From Poecilobothrus nobilitatus (lineage: Eukaryota > Arthropoda > Insecta > Diptera > Dolichopodidae), in contig OX352773.1 of assembly GCA_947095535.1 (NCBI GenBank), positions 123,056,552 to 123,120,551 on the forward strand: a stretch of 64,000 bases of DNA, in the 5' to 3' direction. This document shows positions 29,771-41,303 of the stretch, in pieces; position 1 is the stretch's first letter, and each line of letters starts with the position of its first letter. The notes below the pieces were generated by a model. The model made no database searches, was not told the DNA's origin, and was given only the letters and a program-made list of their open reading frames with translations. The translations under genes were made by a program, and so were the position numbers.

Positions 29771-31305
29771 CCCTACACCTAAAGTATAGGGTATATTAAC
29801 TTTGGTATGGTGCTTGTAATCACCAAAAGGAAGCGAGTTAGATATGGACATGTATATATCTTCTGAATCAGGATCACCTCCTGAGTCGATTTAACGATGT
29901 CCGTCCGTCCGTCCGCCCGTTCGCACGATAACTCAAAAACTAAAAAAAGCTATCTTGATGAAATTTATATAGTAGGTTACTAATTACGAAAGGAAGGCTA
30001 AGTTCGAATCTGGACAAAATCGGTCTATGGGTTCGGATTCTGGAAGCTTCCGAATGATTCCGGAGCAAACGAGATTATCTCCAAAACCAACAAAGATAGA
30101 AACTTTAGATTTTGTACAATGATGTTGCTCCCCGTTCGATTTATGTCTCTGCAATTTAAGAGGATTTGGTCCATGGGTTCGGATTTTGGAAGCTTCCGAA
30201 CGAGCACCAGAGCAAATGAGATTATCGCCAAAACCAATTAAGATATAACCTTCAAATTTGACAGAGTGGTGTTCTTTTATGGTTTATTTAAGTCTCTAAA
30301 ATTTAAGAGGATTTGGTCCATGGGTTCGGATTTTGGAAGCTTCCGAACGAGCCCTAGAGCAAACGAGATTATCTCCAAAATCAAGAAAGATAGAACCTTT
30401 AAATTTTGTACAATGATGTTCCTTCCCGTTCGATTTATGTCTCTGAAATTTAAGAGGATTTGGTCCATGGGTTTGGATTTTGGAAGCTTCCGAACGAGCA
30501 CCAGAGCAAATGAGATTATCTCCAAAACCAACTAAGATATTACCTTTAAATTTGGCAGAATGGTGTTCTTTCATGTTTGATTTAGGTCTCTGATATTTAA
30601 GAGGATTTGGTCCATGGGTTCGGATTTTGGAAGCTTCCGAACGAGCACCAGAGAAAATGAGATTATCTCCAAAACCAACTAAGATATAACCTTTAAATTT
30701 GGCAGAATGGCGTTTTTTCATGTTTTATTTAAGTCTCTGAAATTTGAGAGGATTTGGTTCATGGCTTCGGATCTTGGAAGTTTCCAAACGAGCCTCAGAG
30801 CAAACGAGTATATCTCCACAACCAACAAAGATAGTACCTTTATTTTTAATACAAGAGTGTGCTGTTATGTTTCCTTTTCTATAAAATTGGAAACTGACAT
30901 TTGAAAGAATTTGAACAATGGGTTCGTATTTTGGAAACTTCTGGACGAGCAAAAGAGCAACAAGCATATCTCCAAAACCAACAAAAGTAGAACCTTTAAA
31001 TTTAGTACAATGGTGTAAAGAGATGAGATGGATTCGATGAATTGGAGTGGCAATTCGGGTACCTGACACACACCTCTCAAGGACTAACAATCTTCGAAAT
31101 TAATAAAGATAGAAACTTAAAATTTTTTACAAAGGTGTCAAAGCATATCCCAAGAGGATGCTTCTTTTACGTTCCTGAAATTCGAGATGAATAAGACAGA
31201 AAAGGGAATAAGTTTAAGCAGCTGCCAAAAAAACTTATGGATTTTTTATTTAATTCGAATTATTCAGGTGTAGGGTATTAATAAGTCGGTTGCATCGACT
31301 TACTG
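29771..31305 (+). mobile_element. DINE-like Helentron with 147-bp tandem repeats, complete right copy
   Basis: The 5' end ATACCCTACACCTAAAGTAT is matched by an inverted AGGTGTAGGGTAT near the 3' end (31267-31279). A terminal hairpin AAGTCG-GTTGCAT-CGACTT (31283-31301) follows. Inside the 5' end are ATCAGGATCACCTCCTGAGT and (GTCC)n, a hallmark of Drosophila DINE-1. The body is about seven tandem units of 147 bp. No Rep/helicase is encoded, so it is non-autonomous. It resembles DINE-TR1-type elements known to carry ~150-bp central repeats. Confidence 0.8.
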
Positions 31306-31312
31306 TTACATT

Positions 31313-31665
31313 TACTTGTTATTATTATTGTTGATATTATTATTATTTATTTATTTATTTATTTATTTTTTATTTATTATTTATTTATTATTTATTATTT
31401 ATTATTTATTATATATTATTATTATTATTCTGATTAATATTATTATTAGAATTTTTTTTTTACTTTTGTTATTGCTTTTATTATTGTTATTATTATTGTT
31501 AATCATATTAGTAGTATTTTTTTTATTACTTTTATTATTATTATTAATATTATTATTATTATAATTATTATTACTTATTTCATTTCTATATTTATTATTT
31601 TTATTATTATTGTTAATGCTATTATAATTAATATAATTTCCATGATTATTATTAATTAGATTGGC
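31313..31665 (-). repeat. TTA/TTATTT low-complexity tract, probably an Asn-coding LINE ORF1 tail
   Basis: Almost only TTA, TTATT and TTTATT units. Read on the minus strand, in the direction of the ORF1 just upstream, it gives AAT/AAC (Asn) codons with few other residues. The same arrangement is found at 61440-61860. Confidence 0.6.
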
Positions 31666-31685
31666 CGAGCTAGCGGCTCCTGGTT

Positions 31686-33111
31686 TTAAAATTCCCCTTG
31701 AACAAAGTTAGGATATTTAGAACCTCTAGTTGATGTTGTACTATTAATAGCAAGTTTTTTATTGTTGTTTGTGCTAGAAAACGGAATAGCAAAAGGATTT
31801 AATAACAGTTTATTTTTGTCAGTGTTAAACTTTGTGTAGGTGTTAGTATGTGAAGTCTGTAAATTAGTATTGACTTTCCTATTATTGTACCTTTTTTCCA
31901 TCACTTGTAATTAATTATATCACAAACTTTGTACATAGTTGTACTACTTTGAAAGATTTGTATTTTGGTTTATATCTATGATTCTTTGGAGTAATATTGA
32001 CTACGTTAACACTATTTAAATTAAAAGTATTTTTTAAAAACTTGCTAAGATAACTAGAAGTTGTTGACGCTGCAAAATTGGAAATGTGTAAGATAGTTAC
32101 AGGTTCATGATGTTCCTTAGTTGATTTCTGATCGATGACAGTATTAATATCTTTAATATTTGGAAGAGGAAACCGAACTTCTTTGTAGTAGAACTGTGTT
32201 GAACTTCTTCTGTTGATGCTAAAGCTGAGGATGAAGGTGGTAAGATAGCCAAATTGTTACTACATTGTAGAATTTCACTAAGTAATGAATTGTCATTGGT
32301 GTAATTAGATGATGTATTTGATTTTGAATCCAAAGCATCATTAGTCACTTTATTAGTAAATTCACCGTTTGAGAGGTTATAGGCTTAAACAAAAAGGAAT
32401 TATGAAATAAACTGTAGCTGAACGGTTCAACAATTTGAGTGCAAATGTCCTTTGAATTTTGACTTAGATACATTTGGTTATATCTAAACGTATCGAAAGA
32501 TGTATCCAAACTTGCATTTAACTTATTCCCCATGTTCACTATTTCCTTCTTAAGTAAACCTATTTGATCAGTCAGTTTATGTGCAATATCTGAAGGTTGA
32601 CTATTTAGCTTTGAATCAAAAAGTTTCTGTAGCTGTAAGTTAATAGATGACATTAACTCACTAGTCAACGTATTTAAAGATTCATTTAATCTATTTAGTG
32701 CGGAGAGAAACTCATCATTTTTAGAAACCATATTCTGCTTCAGTTGATCTTTTTGTTTGTCAGATGTACTGCTCAGTGTCATATTCAGTGACTCATAGTC
32801 TTTTGCCATTTCATTAAAAGATGCTGAGTTACATTTTATAGTGTCATGACATTTAGCTGCAAGTCCTGTGTATTCATCTTTAATGTTATTGAAAGATGTT
32901 TGACTTCGTTCAATAACATATTCATACTGGCATGATAATCAAAGCATGATTTACAAACAAAATACTGAGCGAAGAACGTGGAATACCACCCTCTAGGAGC
33001 ATTTAGACATTTTCCGTGAAAGCGTTTCTTGCAAAAACTATTGCATGTTACAAATTCAGTTTTTGCATCGAAAACTGTACATATAGACCTGTCACATTCA
33101 TTTGTATTCAT
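31686..33111 (-). pseudogene. LINE ORF1: PHD-like zinc finger, coiled coil, Asn/Ser-rich tail
   Basis: The start ATG at 33111 gives CDRSICTVFDAKTEFVTC, then CNSFCKKRFHGKC and FVCKSC: a Cys4-His-Cys3-like PHD finger over about 60 residues. After a frameshift, 32809-32345 is a heptad-like coiled coil (LNRLNESLNTLTSELMSS). Then Ser/Thr/Asn-rich segments lead to LLLNPFAIPFSSTNNN. PHD-finger plus coiled-coil ORF1 proteins occur in CR1-like LINEs and bind RNA. Three frame breaks. A second, related copy is at 61750-62823. No ORF2 follows downstream here. Confidence 0.6.
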
Positions 33112-33447
33112 GTTTGTTTATTTTTTCTTTTTTAAAATGAGTCAAAAAAATAAAAAACTTTATTTTTAATTATAAAAATTTAAAATATTGTATCAGCAAA
33201 TATTGTATTTGTTATCTTTAACACAATTTAACACAAAACACAGCACAGTTTTCTAGCTTTTTTTTTTAAGGAAAAAAAAATTAGTTCAAGTTCTTTTATA
33301 ATTCTTTTATTTTTGATGTAATTAACTTTTTTTTTAATTGCTTTTTTTTAATTACTTTGTTTTTATTTTTTTTTTTTTATTATTCTTTTACTTACGTTAT
33401 GACAATAGGTAAAGAATTAAAGAAATTAAAAGAATTTAAAATTAGCA
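33112..33447. other. AT-rich spacer
   Basis: T- and A-rich sequence upstream of the ORF1 start. It could be the 5' leader of that LINE. Nothing else seen. Confidence 0.45.
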
Positions 33448-33464
33448 TATCTACTTAATTCAGC

Positions 33465-33910
33465 GTCAGAAATGTGAAAGATCGATTTAAGAAACGACAT
33501 TCATTATATAATATAAAAATCTCTGGAGAAGCAGCAAGTGCAGATGCTGAGGCGGCCAAAAAGTATCCTGAAGAATTTAAAACAATTATAGAAGCAGGGG
33601 GTATACTCCACAACAAGTATACAATGTAGACGAAACAGGTCTGTTTTGGAAAAAAATGCCATCCAGAACATTTATTTCAAAACAAGAAAAGTCTGCGGCA
33701 GGATTTAAGGCAGCAAAAGATCGCATTACGATTTTACTTGGGAGGTAATGCTGCAGGTGATAATAAACTAAAGCCGATGCTTATTTATCACTCTGAAAAT
33801 CCACGAGCCTTCAAAGGATGTGATAAATTAAAATTTAGTGTTATTTGGAGACCAAATAAGAAAGGCTGAATGACAGCACACCTTTTTGAAGACTGGGGAT
33901 GACTGTATTT
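33465..33910 (+). pseudogene. Tigger/pogo transposase fragment, internally deleted copy
   Basis: The translation includes NVKDRFKKRHSLYNIKISGE, EFKTIIEAGG, QQVYNVDETGLFWKKMPSRT (first catalytic Asp), KDRITILLGGNAAGDNKLKP and NPRAFKG, after the 'DDE_1' pattern of pogo/Tigger transposases. The sequence then jumps from GAAGACTGGGG straight to the right end of the element (GGATGACTG). The middle and the other two Asp residues are deleted. Stops and a frameshift near 33600 and 33745. Confidence 0.85.
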
Positions 33911-34220
33911 TAAAAAAGAGAGATAGGACTGATAAACTTCAGTTCTTAAAATCAATTGCAATATAGGTTGCATAATAATAAATTTTTTGAAAATAAACTT
34001 ATGTACTTATTTGTTAATTAATATAAGGTTATTTTTAATTTTGATAAATTATGAAAATTATTTTATTTCTTTTAAAATAAATTATAATTAACATAATATT
34101 GTCTATTATTTTGATTGTACCATGTTGGGCGTACCATGTTTTTGGTACCATGTTTTGACGCATTTGGATTTTGAAAGTTTGGATTTTGATGCAGTTGGAT
34201 TTTGAAAGTTTGGATTTAAA

Positions 34221-34587
34221 TTTTTTTCTTCATTACAAATTTGTTATTTTATATTAACAATTATAAAATAGGTATTCCACTATTTATGTCATCACGTTTT
34301 ACATTCTTTAAAATCAACCCTTACAACATTTTGTTTATAATATATTTTCTCATGTTTTTTTTCTTTATTTTTTTTATTTTCATCTTATTCTGCTTTTCTT
34401 TTTTTTTTTACATTTTTTTATATTTTCACATTCCTAAACCTGATCATTATGAGATCTCGTTTGAAAGTTAAATACCTTATAAACCCTCAAGTAGTACTAT
34501 AATAAAATATAGTCTTCAATTTTATTTTTGAAAAAACATAGATTATTATTGAGTTTCAATTCGTGCGGTAAATCATTAAATACTTTA
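34221..34587 (-). mobile_element. 3' tail of the ORF2 LINE inside duplication unit 1
   Basis: Identical in order to the 3' end of the LINE at 36055-38660: poly-A side TTCTTCATTACAAATTTG, then the 3' UTR, then about the last 15 codons of ORF2. It ends abruptly at the duplication joint. Confidence 0.85.
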
Positions 34588-36420
34588 CATCTACTTAATT
34601 CAGCGTCAGAAATGTGAAAGATCGATTTAAGAAACGACATTCATTATATAATATAAAAATCTCTGTAGAAGCAGCAAGTGCAGATGCTGAGGCGGCCAAA
34701 AAGTATCCTGAAGAATTTAAAACAATTATAGAAGCAGGGGGTATACTCTACAACAAGTATACAATGTAGACGAAACAGGTCTGTTTTGGAAAAAAATGCC
34801 ATCCAGAACATTTATTTCAAAACAAGAAAAGTCTGCGGCAGGATTTAAGGCAGCAAAAGATCGCATTACGATTTTACTTGGGAGGTAATGCTGCAGGTGA
34901 TAATAAACTAAAGCCGATGCTTATTTATCACTCTGAAAATCCACGAGCCTTCAAAGGATGTGATAAATTAAAATTTGGTGTTATTTGGAGACCAAATAAG
35001 AAAGGCTGAATGACAGCACACCTTTTTGAAGACTGGGTGAATAATTTTTTCTCAAATTTTGTGACAAAATTTAATTCCGAGCAAAATATTTCCAACAAGG
35101 CATTGCTAATAATAGACAATGCACCTAGCCATAAACTAACTAACGTACCTGATAACATTAAAGTGGTATTCCTATCACCAAATACTACTGCTTTACTGCA
35201 GCCAATGGACCAGGGTGTAATTGCCTCTTTTAAGGCTTACTATTTGCGTATGGTTTCTTATTTTTCAAAAAAAAAGTGTTGCGGTTTCTAATAATAAAAA
35301 ACCTACTACAGACGATAGTATTTTAGATGATAGCTCATGCGACAAATTTTAATAAATATTATAACATTTTAATTTTTTGTTGTTCAATTTTTAAATTTAA
35401 ATGTTTTTATTTTTTTAAATTAATGGAATGTTTTTATGTTTTCATTTTAAGTTAATGTTATGTTTTAAATTAATGAACTATTTTATTTTATTTTTCTTTT
35501 AAAATGAATAATTTTCTATTCTTATTATACACAACAATTTTATTCTTTAAAAAAATTAAGATTCGCAGAACGAAAAGTTTAGGTACATCATTCATTGTTT
35601 TACGAATATTTTTATTTGCTGGAACGCATATATTTACTTTCAATAGAATTTCATACTAATGGCGGGTTCGCTATACGAGTTTTCGATATACGAACCAGTT
35701 TCAAGGTACGCATTCTGTTCGAAAAGCGGGGGATGACTGTATTTTAAAAAAGAGAGATAGGACTGATAAACTTCAGTTCTTAAAATCAATTGCAATATAG
35801 GTTGCATAATAATAAATTTTTTGAAAATAAACTTATGTACTTATTTGTTAATTAATATAAGGTTATTTTTAATTTTGATAAATTATGAAAATTATTTTAT
35901 TTCTTTTAAAATAAATTATAATTAACATAATATTGTCTATTATTTTGATTGTACCATGTTGGGCGTACCATGTTTTTGGTACCATGTTTTGACGCATTTG
36001 GATTTTGAAAGTTTGGATTTTGATGCAGTTGGATTTTGAAAGTTTGGATTTAAATTTTTTTCTTCATTACAAATTTGTTATTTTATATTAACAATTATAA
36101 AATAGGTATTCCACTATTTATGTCATCACGTTTTACATTCTTTAAAATCAACCCTTACAACATTTTGTTTATAATATATTTTCTCATGTTTTTTTTCTTT
36201 ATTTTTTTTATTTTCATCTTATTCTGCTTTCTTTTTTTTTTTACATTTTTTTATATTTTCACATTCCTAAACCTGATCATTATGAGATCTCGTTTGAAAG
36301 TTAAATACCTTATAAACCCTCAAGTAGTACTATAATAAAATATAGTCTTCAATTTTATTTTTGAAAAAACATAGATTATTATTGAGTTTCAATTCGTGCG
36401 GTAAATCATTAAATACTTTA
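34588..36420. repeat. Tandem duplication unit 2 (longer copy)
   Basis: Second unit of the duplication. It retains about 0.69 kb of Tigger lost from unit 1 and runs into the long LINE on its right. Confidence 0.9.
34605..35739 (+). pseudogene. Tigger/pogo transposase and right terminal repeat
   Basis: The same start as the 33.5-kb copy, but continuing past FEDWVNNFFSNFVTKFN to ALLIIDNAPSHK (second Asp) and TTALLQPMDQGVIASFKAYY (third Asp), so all three catalytic residues can be seen though not in one frame. The non-coding 3' part ends with TTCGAAAAGCGGGGGATGAC and CTG at 35739, followed by TA. This is the pogo/Tigger terminal repeat type. The left end is missing. DNA-binding domains are absent. 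Confidence 0.88.
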
Positions 36421-38660
36421 AGGCAATTGCATAAACAATACTTTTTCTGGTTGTCTGTTCTAAATAATGTTAGGTAAAAATTAGTTCTATTTCTCGTATT
36501 ATGATTATGAATGCCAATAGATTTATTGAGGATAAAGTTATGATTGATATGATTATTAATTATTTTAAAAGCAAGAATATATAGTTCTCGTTTACAGATA
36601 CTATCAAAACTAAGATAACGTGAAATACAAATCAGATTTGTTGGGTACATTACTGGATGAAAATGAATAATTTTAATTGCTTTTTTATTCAATATATTCC
36701 GTTCGTTTGAGTAGTGCTCTGTCGAAGAACTCCATATTGGATTATGATAGGTTATGTTTGAAAGAATGTATGATGAAAACAAAATATAAAGTATATCGCC
36801 GCTGAGCAGTTTTCGCAATCTGCACATAATAAAAATATTTGGTGAAATTTTTTTTATAATGTGTTTAATATGATTGTGCCAATTTCTTTTGTTGTAAATG
36901 ATTAGACCTAGATAGTTGAATGATTTAACTATTTCGATGTTATTATTATTGTAGTTGAAATTTGTTATTGATGTTTTATTGTTTTCAAATAAAAGAATTT
37001 TTTTTTTTTTAGCATTCAATAATAGACGATGATTTACAAGCCATTTTCAAATATCTTTAGGTCCGTAACTCTTTTTTAGAATCAATAACTCTTTTTAGGT
37101 TAGACTCGGACGACTCAGCATATTTAATTACAGCATCATCAACAAATAATTGAATATATTCAGATAGATTTAAATAACTATGTCATCAAAGTAAATTTTA
37201 AATAAGTCCGGACCTAAAATTGATAATAATTTATAAAATATTATAAAAATATAAAATAATAAAATTGATAATTGATTGAAAATAATTTTATCATCACTTA
37301 AAGAACCGCTTATTTTCTATTGGATAGGTATGATTGAAAAAATGAAATTTGATTGGAAGTGAAGTTAAGTTTTTTTAGTTTAAGTAACAAGATATCATGT
37401 TACTTTGATACCTTAATATCATGTTACTTTGATTTGTCAACACAATCAAAAGCTTTCTGAAGATCAAAAACACAGGCAACATATTTGTTTTCATCAATTT
37501 TCTTAGTTATAAATTCATTCAAAGACAAACAGCAGTAGTATTGGACATTTTTCCAAAACCAAATTGATCATCACTTAATATTTTATTCTTGGACATAAAC
37601 AAATGGAGACGATTTTTGATAACAAGTTCGGAAATTATGGAAAAAACATTTAAAACTGAGATTGGTCTATAATTTGATTTACATGTTGAACTACTATTTT
37701 TTAAAATGGGTGTAACCATTGCTTTTTTCAGTGAATCAGGAAAAGTGTTAGTTTCAACAGATTTATTTATAAATTTAACTATACAGGTATGAAGTGATCT
37801 GAAAACTTTTTTAAAAATTTTGTAGAAATGTCATTTTCCGTGGCTGCACCTGCTTTTAATTGACTTATAATATTTTCAACTTCGGTATTATCAGTTGGAT
37901 CAAGTTGAAAGTTAGAAAAAATATGTTTTGAAAATTGGTTTATATATTTTTCGTTAATGGGATTGTTGTTAATATTTAGTTTTCGTTGTATTAACCAAAT
38001 ATTCGTTCATAGCTTGTGCAATCTCCAAACTTGAGGAAATTGTGTTGTTATTGTGTATATATTAGTGTTTTTATGTAATCTTCAGAATTTGGACCTTTGT
38101 TAAATATAACTCTCTTATATAAGTTCCAAAGTCTTTTGCTATTGCATGGGTCAATAGAGATTTCTTTGGAATAAAAATTAATTTTGGCCTCCTTGATGAG
38201 TTTTTTCACTTTGATTTTGTACTCATCATACAGTTTCTTTACGGATGGATCTCCGGGATATTTTTTTTTTAATTTTAATAAAAAATGAATCTCGTATTTT
38301 CATAGTTTTTAAAACGTTTTCATTCATCATTTCTTGTTTATTTTTCGAAGATTTTATTGGTATATTAAATGTATTAGATTCTATAATTGAATTCAAGTTA
38401 AAGAAATTAATAATGAATTAATCTATCAATCGAATTATATGAATTTATATTAAACCATATATCACTGTTTGACATGTTTTCATAATTTAATATAGTTTTA
38501 TGCTGTATAAAATTATCGGTTTGCTCTCTACACTGAGTAGAAATATTTGATGGTAAAATTAGTTTTGTCAGGAACGGTTGCAATGCTATAATAGGAAAAA
38601 ATAATTCGGCAACTGCAAACTTTATCAAAAAAATGTCCTGGAATTAAAATTTTGGAATGT
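36055..38660 (-). pseudogene. LINE ORF2 (end of endonuclease region and reverse transcriptase)
   Basis: On the minus strand: SVKKLYDEYKIKVKKLIKEA and DPCNSKRLWNLYK (linker), SNYRPISVLNVFSIISE, ILSDDQFGFGKMSNT, a 'VFDLQKAFDCVD' palm motif near 37440-37480, then after gaps 36330-37019: KSFNYLGLIIYNKRNWHNHI, SNITYHNPIWSS and NDLPHELKLNNN. These fit an APE-type LINE. The catalytic FADD region near 37080-37150 reads only partly ('YLFVDDAVIKYAESSESN'). Stops and frameshifts are scattered; 36330-37019 is fully open. The 3' UTR and tail run to 36055. Tails of the same family occur at 34221-34587 and 56165-56480. Confidence 0.8.
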
Positions 38661-38664
38661 ATTT

Positions 38665-39060
38665 GTGCTCTAATGCTTCTTCTAAGATTTTGCCTTATGA
38701 ATGTGAATTATTAGCGCGGAATACATATAATTATTTTAAGCATAGCATAACAGACAAGAAATGTTTAAAAATAATATTTGAATTTAGAACTGCATAAAAT
38801 TTTAAGAGTATCACAAAACCCGTTGGAAATTATTCTTTAGAACAAGTTGTTTCCCGGTTACTAGAAAATTGAGGAGCTCTCCAGCTTGTTTTTATTGATC
38901 AGTGGATTGGCAAAACACTTAATATATCGAAGGAGCTTTATAAATATTTCACAGATCTTTTAATAAAATTATACTCCCCTTTTTTGACATCGCCGTCGAT
39001 TCTAATAATAGAAAATATTTTCTTGACATAACCTAGTTACAACAAGAAGAATCTTCTTAT
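38665..39060 (+). pseudogene. Possible hAT-superfamily transposase remnant (middle part)
   Basis: The translation SSKILPYECELLARNTYNYF, then SLEQVVSRLLEN, LQLVFIDQWIGKTLNISKEL and YKYFTDLLIKLYSPFLTSPS resembles the mid-region of hAT/ZBED transposases where stem-like 'W..L...F' helices precede the C-terminal dimerisation part. Two stops. It matches in direction with 40050-40345, and both could be pieces of one element. Judged by eye. Confidence 0.4.
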
Positions 39061-39197
39061 CCTCAAAATTAACAGCCTCTTTCTCTAAGTCGCTCGTACG
39101 AAGTGAATAAGAAGGAAGGAATGAACAAAGAAAATTTGTTAATTATAATAACAAATTTTTTAATATATAATGTTTTATAATTATTATATATAATAAT

Positions 39198-39270
39198 TAA
39201 ATTGCTTGATAAAAATAATAATTAACTTTATAAAGTAAACATAAAGTTAATTATTATTTTTATCAAGTAA
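39198..39270. repeat. Strong hairpin
   Basis: TGCTTGATAAAAATAATAAT with TAACTTTA faces its inverted copy across a short spacer of about 12 nt; stem about 28 bp with one mismatch. Probably part of a small MITE. Confidence 0.8.
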
Positions 39271-39383
39271 TTCAATTATTAGTAAGTATATACCTACGTT
39301 AAAATTTTTCATTCATATCTTTTGAATTAACTAAACCGCAATAACAAATTTAACAATTTTTAGTCTAAAAAACGTAACTAATA

Positions 39384-39546
39384 AAAACCAATTAGAGGCT
39401 TTGGTAAGGTTAATGGAAGATAATCCCAACCTGGCAAGGGGTTTTACTGGATTTTGCAGTAGTAAGAAGGAGTACGGACGAAAATAGAAAGAACTTGCAC
39501 TGACTCTTAAAAATTTAGGATCACCACCACTTTGTAATGTCTCGTA
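39384..39546 (+). pseudogene. Zeste-type Myb/SANT DNA-binding domain remnant
   Basis: NQLEALVRLMEDNPNLARGF, then a stop in place of the expected Trp before KELALTLKNLGSPP. The pattern 'L..L..LME.NP.LA.G...W.ELA..LN.LGPP' is the Zeste-type SANT domain, found in insect regulatory proteins and as accessory DNA-binding proteins of transposons. Only this domain is recognisable and a stop breaks it. Neighbouring hAT-like remnants suggest a transposon origin, but that link is inference. Confidence 0.5.
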
Positions 39547-40049
39547 AATTTGTCCTCATTACATTTACATTTCTTTGTAATTGTTTATCCTCTGAAGAAT
39601 CAGAACCATGAAATAAGAAGGAGCTCATCTTTAATTTTACTTTTAAGAATAAAAAAATCACTATTTGAATAAATTTCTACAAAAATATTTAATAATAAAA
39701 ATAAAAAAGCTATATTCATTGTACGAAAATTTTGAAGTGGCTGAATAATAGCCATCGCGTTGCAGGTAAAGCCTTATAGAAATACCACACACGATCAATT
39801 TGACATTTCATTCGTGTCTTAGAGAAATTGCAATAGTCGCTTCAGCGTTTCTAGCCGTCTGATGCGACTTAGGAAAGAGGGTGTAAATTTTTAAAAATAC
39901 ATTAAAATTTTTTACTATACTTTATGTTGAGAAATAAAAAACAGATTTAATTTTGATGATTATATTTTAAGAAATATTCAAATTTAAAATCCAAATCAAG
40001 CAATAGATATTAAAACTCGAACTTTGCCTCCATCGATTTTTAATTTATT

Positions 40050-40345
40050 TAATCAATGTTCCCCCGAATAGCCTATGGCATAAACTTCAGCAATTAGATG
40101 ACGAATGGCGAAAAGTTCCTTATTTTGATATACCTGATGATATCAAATCCTTCTATTGTAGCTTTTATATTGCCCTAGGCAAAATTAAGAAAGAAAATAA
40201 TATATTAGAATTTGGATTATTTTCGATTTTATGATCAAATCAAATAACTATCTTTCAAGGCATTTTGTCACTTCCAAATTCAAACGCTGGTTGGGAAATA
40301 ATTTTTTCAAAATTTTAATTTGAATTTGAATTTAATAAAAATAAA
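40050..40345 (+). pseudogene. hAT-like transposase C-terminal remnant
   Basis: Fragments DEWRKVPYFDIPDDIKSFYC and, in another frame, GILSLPNSNAGWEIIFSKF followed by NKNKAKEQ correspond to the hAT dimerisation region, where '(L)SLPxSNAxxERxFS' is diagnostic. The Glu-Arg pair is lost and several stops intervene. Confidence 0.5.
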
Positions 40346-41303
40346 GCAAAGGAACAAAAAATGTACAGACACTACTCGTATAAATGATGTGATTTTGGCC
40401 GTTACCTTCTGTTTTCTAAGGTTCTGCGCAAAATCGTCCAAAAATTCAAAATTAAAAATGACCCAATATTTTTGTTACTTAAAAACAAAATGAAAAACCG
40501 CTCAATTTTGAAAAAATTAAATTTATTTTATTTATTATAATTTTTTCAAACACAAAAATCTCTAATAAAAATTATTTGTTTTTGTAAATATTCTGGAAAA
40601 AGCGTAAAACCCTAATTTCGAGTTCAACTCTAAAATCTTTCCCAATGCACAATCTGACATACATATATATAAACATAAATATTCTGGAAAAAGCGTAAAA
40701 TCCTGATTTTAAATCCACTACTCTAAAATCAATACTAAAGTTTGCATTCAACATAAGTTTTTACTCAACTTCTGAATGTAAATTTGCAAAAAATTGAATT
40801 ATTAAATTTATAATATAGTTATAAGTAAAAAATAGTAAATTTGGTTAAAATTTAACCATTTTGGTTAAGAAAAACGAGATTTACCTAGATTAAAAAAAAA
40901 ACGAGATTTAAAAAAACGTTATTAACAAGATTTTGAGATACGAACATTCGTAGCGCTCCCCAAAAAATGACTTAACTTGTTTTTATTTTTTGATATGAAA
41001 AAAAAACGACATTAGATCTAAATGAAAAAACAAATAAATTTATATACATATATATAATCTGTGCAAGGGTAAGTCCTGATTGTGAATCCAACTCTAAATC
41101 AATACTAAAGTTTGTCTATGTATCCAGCTTTCCATACAAACTCAGGATGCAAGATTTTGATTTTGTACGTACATATCTATGTTATTTTGGCTCTTCGTTC
41201 TTATGACTTTCGACTTGATGACACACGCGAGTTATGTATTCACCCAACCCTTTATGTAATAAAATAAATTCTTTACCAGACACACTACGTCAGTACTTCC
41301 TGT
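40346..41303. other. AT-rich spacer with local direct repeats
   Basis: AAATATTCTGGAAAAAGCGT at 40586 and 40678 are direct repeats about 92 bp apart, each followed by related text; AAATCAATACTAAAGTTTG recurs at 40727 and 41096. No gene seen. Confidence 0.5.

Larger units (their letters stand above)
33448..34587. repeat. Tandem duplication unit 1 (Tigger fragment, spacer, LINE tail)
   Basis: Nearly identical to 34588-36420 apart from one ~0.69-kb deletion. It starts ATCTACTTAATTCAGCGTC and ends AAATACTTTA, the same words that bound unit 2, so this is a direct tandem segmental duplication. Confidence 0.9.

Noticed and set aside
28425..31305. CRISPR-like array
   Set aside because: Units are 147 bp, contiguous and without spacers, in a eukaryotic DINE-type element.
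31316..31564. 82-codon plus-strand ORF rich in Leu/Ile
   Set aside because: Pure translation of the TTA/TTATT repeat; no real protein signal.
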